A stretch of 64,000 nucleotides of DNA, from the NCBI RefSeq assembly GCF_900108565.1, contig NZ_LT629971.1:1364001-1428000 (forward strand). The letters run 5' to 3'. Source of the DNA: Mycolicibacterium rutilum. Its GTDB lineage: Bacteria; Actinomycetota; Actinomycetes; Mycobacteriales; Mycobacteriaceae. The notes under the pieces are model-generated. The model was not told the origin of the DNA. It saw only the letters and a list, made by a program, of their open reading frames with translations, and ran no database searches. This document shows positions 58,014-64,000 of the stretch, piece by piece; position 1 is the first letter of the stretch, and every line of letters starts with the position of its first letter. A program made the position numbers and the translations under genes.

Positions 58014-59213
58014 ATGGACGTGGCGACGACAACAGTTGGTGTCACCGATCTGAAGTTCCGCCTGGTACGAGAGGACTTCGCCGACGCCGTGGCGTGGGTG
58101 GCGCGCAATTTGCCCACCCGCCCGACCGTTCCGGTGCTGGCCGGCGTCCTGCTCACCGGCTCCGACGACGGCCTGACGATTTCGGGGTTCGACTACGAGG
58201 TCTCCGCCGAAGTCCAGGTCCCCGCCGAGATCGCCTCGCCGGGCAGCGTTTTGGTGTCCGGGCGGCTGCTGTCCGACATCACCAAGGCGTTGCCGGCCAA
58301 GCCGATCGACGTCACCGTCGAGGGCACCCGGGTGTCGCTGACCTGCGGTAGTTCGCGATTCTCGCTGCCGACCATGGCCGTCGAGGACTACCCGACGCTG
58401 CCGACGCTGCCCGAAGAGACCGGCGTGATCTCCGCCGACGTGTTCTCCGAGGCGATCGGGCAGGTCGCGATCGCCGCCGGGCGCGACGACACGCTGCCGA
58501 TGCTGACGGGTATCCGCGTCGAAATCACCGGGGAGAAGGTCGTTTTGGCGGCCACCGACCGGTTCCGGCTGGCGGTCCGCGAGTTGACCTGGTCCACCGC
58601 GAGCGCCGATGTGGAGGCCGCGGTGCTGGTGCCGGCCAAGACGATGTCGGAGGCCGCCAAGGCGGGAGCCGACGGCGGCGACGTCCATCTGTCGCTGGGT
58701 GCCGGGTCCGCCGTGGGCAAGGAAGGTCTGCTCGGTATCAGCAGCGGCGGTAAGCGCAGCACCACGCGACTGCTGGACGCGGAGTTCCCGAAGTTCCGGC
58801 AGCTGCTGCCGACCGAGCACACCGCGATGGCGACCATCGGCGTCGCCGAGCTGACCGAGGCGATCAAACGTGTCGCGCTGGTCGCCGACCGCGGCGCCCA
58901 GGTGCGCATGGAGTTCGCCGACGATGTGCTGCGGCTGTCGGCCGGCGCCGACGACGTCGGTCGCGCCGAGGAGGACCTGCAGGTTTCGTTCGTCGGGGAT
59001 CCGCTGACCATCGCGTTCAACCCGAACTACCTGACCGACGGGCTCAGCTCGCTGCATTCGGAGCGGGTGACGTTCGGGTTCACCACACCCAGCCGCCCTG
59101 CGGTGCTCCGCCCGGCGGGCGAGGATGATGGAGAGGTCGGCACCACCGGGCCGTTCCCGGCCGCGCAGACCGACTACGTCTACCTGCTGATGCCGGTGCG
59201 GCTCCCCGGCTGA
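58014..59213 (+). CDS. dnaN: DNA polymerase III beta sliding clamp
   Basis: 399 residues from ATG 58014. Three repeated clamp folds: [33 protein letters not shown] opens the first; [15 protein letters not shown] and [11 protein letters not shown] are typical of the second; [12 protein letters not shown] and the C-terminal [12 protein letters not shown] close the third. The dimer ring tethers polymerase to DNA. The next gene follows after 28 nt. Confidence 0.98.
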   Translation: MDVATTTVGVTDLKFRLVREDFADAVAWVARNLPTRPTVPVLAGVLLTGSDDGLTISGFDYEVSAEVQVPAEIASPGSVLVSGRLLSDITKALPAKPIDVTVEGTRVSLTCGSSRFSLPTMAVEDYPTLPTLPEETGVISADVFSEAIGQVAIAAGRDDTLPMLTGIRVEITGEKVVLAATDRFRLAVRELTWSTASADVEAAVLVPAKTMSEAAKAGADGGDVHLSLGAGSAVGKEGLLGISSGGKRSTTRLLDAEFPKFRQLLPTEHTAMATIGVAELTEAIKRVALVADRGAQVRMEFADDVLRLSAGADDVGRAEEDLQVSFVGDPLTIAFNPNYLTDGLSSLHSERVTFGFTTPSRPAVLRPAGEDDGEVGTTGPFPAAQTDYVYLLMPVRLPG

Positions 59214-59241
59214 CCGGCCCGACGCCACGAAAGGGGCGCAC

Positions 59242-60135
59242 ATGCAACTCGGTCTGGTCGGCCTGGGCAAGATGGGCTTCAACATGCGCGAGCGCCTCCG
59301 GCAGGGCGGGCATGAAGTCGTCGGATATGACCCGCGGCCGGAAGTGACCGATGTGCCGACCCTGGCGGCGTTGGCGTCGGCCCTCGACGCACCGCGGGTG
59401 GTGTGGGTGATGGTGCCGTCGGGCCACATCACCCACGACACGATCACCGAACTCGCCGAGGTGCTCAGCGAAGGCGACTTGGTCATCGACGGCGGCAACT
59501 CCCGCTACACCGAGGACGCGCCACACGCAGAACTGTTGGGCGCCAAGGGAATCAAGTTCATCGACGCCGGGGTGTCTGGCGGCGTCTGGGGTCTCGACGA
59601 GGGCTACGGATTGATGGTCGGTGGTGACGCCGCCGACATCGAACGAGTGATGCCGATCTTCGACACGCTGCGGCCGCCGGGGCCCCGCGAAGACGGCTTC
59701 GTGCATGCCGGCCCGGTCGGCGCCGGGCACTACGCGAAGATGGTGCACAACGGGATCGAATACGGCTTGATGATGGCTTACGCCGAAGGGTATGAGCTGC
59801 TCGCGGCCGAGGAGCTGATCACCGACACCCAGGCCGTCATCCAGGCCTGGACTAACGGCACCGTCGTGCGGTCCTGGCTGCAGCAACTGCTCGCCAAGGC
59901 GCTCAAGGAAGACCCGAAATTCGTCGAAATCAGCGGCTACACCGAGGATTCCGGCGAGGGCCGGTGGACGGTGGAGGAGGCGATCGCCCATCGCGTCCCG
60001 ATGCCGGTGATCGCCGCGTCGCTGTTCGCCCGGTTCGCGTCGCGGCAGGAGGACTCGCCGGCGATGAAGGCCGTCTCGGCGCTGCGCAACCAGTTCGGTG
60101 GGCACGCGGTCAAGCGGATCAGTGAGTCGGGGTAG
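59242..60135 (+). CDS. gnd: 6-phosphogluconate dehydrogenase, decarboxylating, short type
   Basis: 297 residues, the short (about 300-residue) NAD-type Gnd class. The Rossmann motif GLVGLGKMG at the N-terminus, [23 protein letters not shown], and the catalytic [12 protein letters not shown] helix are intact. It oxidises 6-phosphogluconate to ribulose-5-phosphate and CO2. AAAGGGG precedes the start. It lies between dnaN and recF as in M. smegmatis; M. tuberculosis lacks a gene here. It is probably part of the dnaN-recF transcription unit. Confidence 0.94.
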   Translation: MQLGLVGLGKMGFNMRERLRQGGHEVVGYDPRPEVTDVPTLAALASALDAPRVVWVMVPSGHITHDTITELAEVLSEGDLVIDGGNSRYTEDAPHAELLGAKGIKFIDAGVSGGVWGLDEGYGLMVGGDAADIERVMPIFDTLRPPGPREDGFVHAGPVGAGHYAKMVHNGIEYGLMMAYAEGYELLAAEELITDTQAVIQAWTNGTVVRSWLQQLLAKALKEDPKFVEISGYTEDSGEGRWTVEEAIAHRVPMPVIAASLFARFASRQEDSPAMKAVSALRNQFGGHAVKRISESG

Positions 60136-60146
60136 GTGCCGAGCGC

Positions 60147-61310
60147 GTGTACGTCCGCCGGCTGGCGCTGACCGACTTCCGATCCTGGCCCCGGGTCGAG
60201 TTGGATCTCGAACCGGGCCGCACCGTGTTCGTCGGCCGCAACGGCTTCGGCAAGACCAATATCGTTGAGGCGCTGTGGTATTCGTCGACGCTCGGTTCTC
60301 ATCGGGTGGCCACCGACGCCCCGCTGATCCGGACCGGCGCCGAACGCGCCGTGGTGTCGACGATCGTCGTCAACGAGGGTCGTGAGCTCGCCGTCGATCT
60401 GGAGATCACCGCCGGCCGGGCGAACAAGGCACGACTGAACCGCTCCCCCGTGCGCAGCGCCCGCGAGATCCTCGGCGCCCTGCGGGCGGTGCTGTTCGCC
60501 CCCGAAGATCTGGCGCTGGTCCGCGGCGACCCGGGTGAACGCCGCCGCTACCTCGACGACCTCGCCACCATCCGCCGGCCGCAGGTGGCCGCGATCCGCG
60601 CCGACTATGACAAGGTGCTGCGGCAACGGACCGCACTGCTCAAAACGGCCTCGGGTGCCCGATTCCGCGGTGACCGTTCGGTTTTCGACACCCTCGATGT
60701 GTGGGATGGACACTTGGCCGCCAACGGCGCCCGGCTGATCGCGGCCCGCGTGGAGTTGACCAACCAACTGGCGCCCGAGGTCGAGAAGGCCTACCAACTG
60801 CTGGCGCCGACCTCGCGGCCGGCCGGCATCCGGTACCGCAGCGGCGTCGAGCTCGTCGAACAGGAGGCCGCAAGCGGCACCGCCGACCCCGAACTGTTCG
60901 AGGCCGCGCTGCTCGACGCGCTGGCCCGCCGTCGCGACGCCGAACTGGAACGCGGCGTGTGTCTGGTCGGTCCGCACCGCGACGACCTCGAACTGCGGCT
61001 CGGTGACCAGCTGGCGAAAGGGTTTGCCAGCCACGGGGAATCGTGGTCGATGGCGCTGTCGCTGCGGTTGGCGGCCTACCAACTGCTGCGCGCCGACGGT
61101 GGGGATCCCGTGCTGCTGCTCGACGACGTGTTCGCCGAACTCGACACCGCGCGCCGGCAGGCGTTGGCCAATGTGGCCGCGTCCGCGGAGCAGGTGCTCG
61201 TCACCGCCGCGGTGCCCGAAGACATCCCGGCGGAATGGGATGCGGGCAGGATCGGGGTGACGATGCGGGACGAGGATGCGGGGCGGATCTCGGTGATCGA
61301 CGATGAGTGA
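60147..61310 (+). CDS. recF: DNA replication and repair protein RecF
   Basis: 387 residues from GTG 60147. Walker [10 protein letters not shown] (30-38), signature [16 protein letters not shown], and Walker [13 protein letters not shown]. RecF is an SMC-like ATPase that loads RecA at gaps with RecOR. It lies 11 nt after gnd and overlaps the DciA gene by 8 nt. Confidence 0.97.
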   Translation: MYVRRLALTDFRSWPRVELDLEPGRTVFVGRNGFGKTNIVEALWYSSTLGSHRVATDAPLIRTGAERAVVSTIVVNEGRELAVDLEITAGRANKARLNRSPVRSAREILGALRAVLFAPEDLALVRGDPGERRRYLDDLATIRRPQVAAIRADYDKVLRQRTALLKTASGARFRGDRSVFDTLDVWDGHLAANGARLIAARVELTNQLAPEVEKAYQLLAPTSRPAGIRYRSGVELVEQEAASGTADPELFEAALLDALARRRDAELERGVCLVGPHRDDLELRLGDQLAKGFASHGESWSMALSLRLAAYQLLRADGGDPVLLLDDVFAELDTARRQALANVAASAEQVLVTAAVPEDIPAEWDAGRIGVTMRDEDAGRISVIDDE

Positions 61311-61884
61311 ACCACCCGAAGACCAGGGCGGAGTTTCCGACCGTGACGAAATGGGCCCGCCCGCTCACCTGGCTCATCTGGCCGGAATGGATTTGGTGCG
61401 CCGGACCTTGGAAGAGGCGCGCGGGGCGGCTCGCAGCCAGGGTAAGGACGTCGGCCGCGGTCGTCAGCGCGCGCCGCGCCGGATCGCCGGCGCGAGTCGG
61501 CGCCGCTGGTCGGGGCCCGGACCGGACGCGCGGGACCCGCAACCGCTGGGATCGGCGGCCAGTGAACTGGCCCGCCACCGCGGGTGGTCGGGACGCGTCG
61601 CCGAGGGCGCAGTGTTCGGACGGTGGGCCAGTGTTGTCGGAGAGGGTATCGCTGATCACGCCACTCCGACCTCGCTCAACGACGGGGTCCTGACCATCTC
61701 GGCGGAGTCGACCGCGTGGGCGACCCAGCTGCGGATGGTGCAGTCGCAGGTGCTGGCCAAGATCGCCGACGCCGTGGGCGACGGCGTGGTCAAGTCGCTG
61801 CGTATCGTCGGACCGGTGGCGCCGTCGTGGCGAAAAGGCCGCTATCACGTCTCCGGTCGAGGGCCCCGCGACACATATGGCTGA
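61303..61884 (+). CDS. dciA: DciA-family protein (DUF721, Rv0004-like)
   Basis: 193 residues. A basic, low-complexity N-terminal half ([18 protein letters not shown]) precedes the DUF721 domain (about 100-180: [50 protein letters not shown]). DciA proteins load or stimulate the DnaB helicase in bacteria lacking DnaC. Its coupling to recF and proximity to oriC fit that role. Confidence 0.92.
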   Translation: MSEPPEDQGGVSDRDEMGPPAHLAHLAGMDLVRRTLEEARGAARSQGKDVGRGRQRAPRRIAGASRRRWSGPGPDARDPQPLGSAASELARHRGWSGRVAEGAVFGRWASVVGEGIADHATPTSLNDGVLTISAESTAWATQLRMVQSQVLAKIADAVGDGVVKSLRIVGPVAPSWRKGRYHVSGRGPRDTYG

Positions 61885-62036
61885 GGCCCTATCGGCCGGT
61901 TGCCTCAAAGGCCTGAGAACGCCGCGATCGTAGCTCTCAAGCGTCTTGACGCACCTCGGATCGAGAAATTCCCCAGGCGACGCAAATAGGTGTGCAGAAA
62001 CGCGGCCTCAGAATCGGTCCTGTCGCTTGGAAACGG

Positions 62037-62042
62037 TAGACT
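62037..62042 (+). promoter_or_regulatory. Possible -10 element for gyrB
   Basis: TAGACT lies 77 nt before the gyrB GTG within the 234-bp dciA-gyrB spacer; no clear -35 was found. Confidence 0.3.
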
Positions 62043-62070
62043 GGTGACAAGATCCGCAGGCGGCTGTTGA

Positions 62071-64000
<1,930 letters not shown>

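Overview
The window is a GC-rich mycobacterial chromosome segment spanning the replication origin. The gene set and order (dnaB, rplI-rpsR-ssb-rpsF, ponA1, ino1, leuS, mtc28-like, pcnA, murJ, sigM, trxB-trxC, cwlM, parB-parA-rsmG, yidC-yidD-rnpA-rpmH, oriC, dnaA-dnaN-gnd-recF-dciA-gyrB) match a fast-growing Mycolicibacterium of the M. smegmatis type. Supporting points are the Rv0036-Rv0058-type block lying left of oriC, a gnd gene between dnaN and recF, a TTG start for dnaA, and a 446-residue glucosylglycerate hydrolase. The species cannot be fixed from sequence reading alone.

Positions 1-2930 are accessory DNA beyond the 3' end of dnaB. They hold out-of-frame coding remnants, a RelE/HigB-like toxin gene broken by frameshifts, an intact XRE antitoxin gene, and a leftward two-gene unit (an IF-2 N-terminal-domain protein plus an unknown protein). 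Codon use is less GC-biased than in the core genes. In M. tuberculosis the same side of dnaB carries the darT-darG module, so this looks like an integration hotspot.

Positions 2975-12574 are mostly leftward: dnaB, with a long control region carrying a near-consensus LexA box and DnaA-box-like sites; the S6-SSB-S18-L9 operon; a GT-C glycosyltransferase; ponA1; and a DUF5318 gene. A hydrolase-cyclase fusion gene runs the opposite way. Positions 12684-36247 hold a rightward series: thioesterase, DUF1707 protein, PadR regulator, ino1, hydrolase, PhoX, F420-type oxidoreductase, GntR regulator, a fused binding-protein/permease ABC system, MarR regulator, SDR, mtc28-like antigen, MFS transporter and TIGR03084 protein. 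Interspersed leftward genes are a secreted zincin, a glucosylglycerate hydrolase, a DUF559 nuclease-like gene flanked by two copies of a palindromic repeat, leuS and yqgE.

Positions 36244-49879 carry the pcnA/Nudix/DUF6049/MurJ/SigM/thioredoxin/CwlM block, concerned with cell-wall synthesis and redox or envelope stress. Positions 50098-55408 are the leftward parB-parA-rsmG-jag-yidC-yidD-rnpA-rpmH block with three perfect parS sites, two inside parA and one forming the start of rsmG. Positions 55409-58013 contain the rpmH-dnaA control region, dnaA and the dnaA-dnaN oriC spacer. From 58014 the rightward replication and repair genes run to gyrB, which is cut by the window edge. Many genes outside operons have a TANNNT -10 element 6-7 nt before the start codon, so leaderless mRNAs appear common here.
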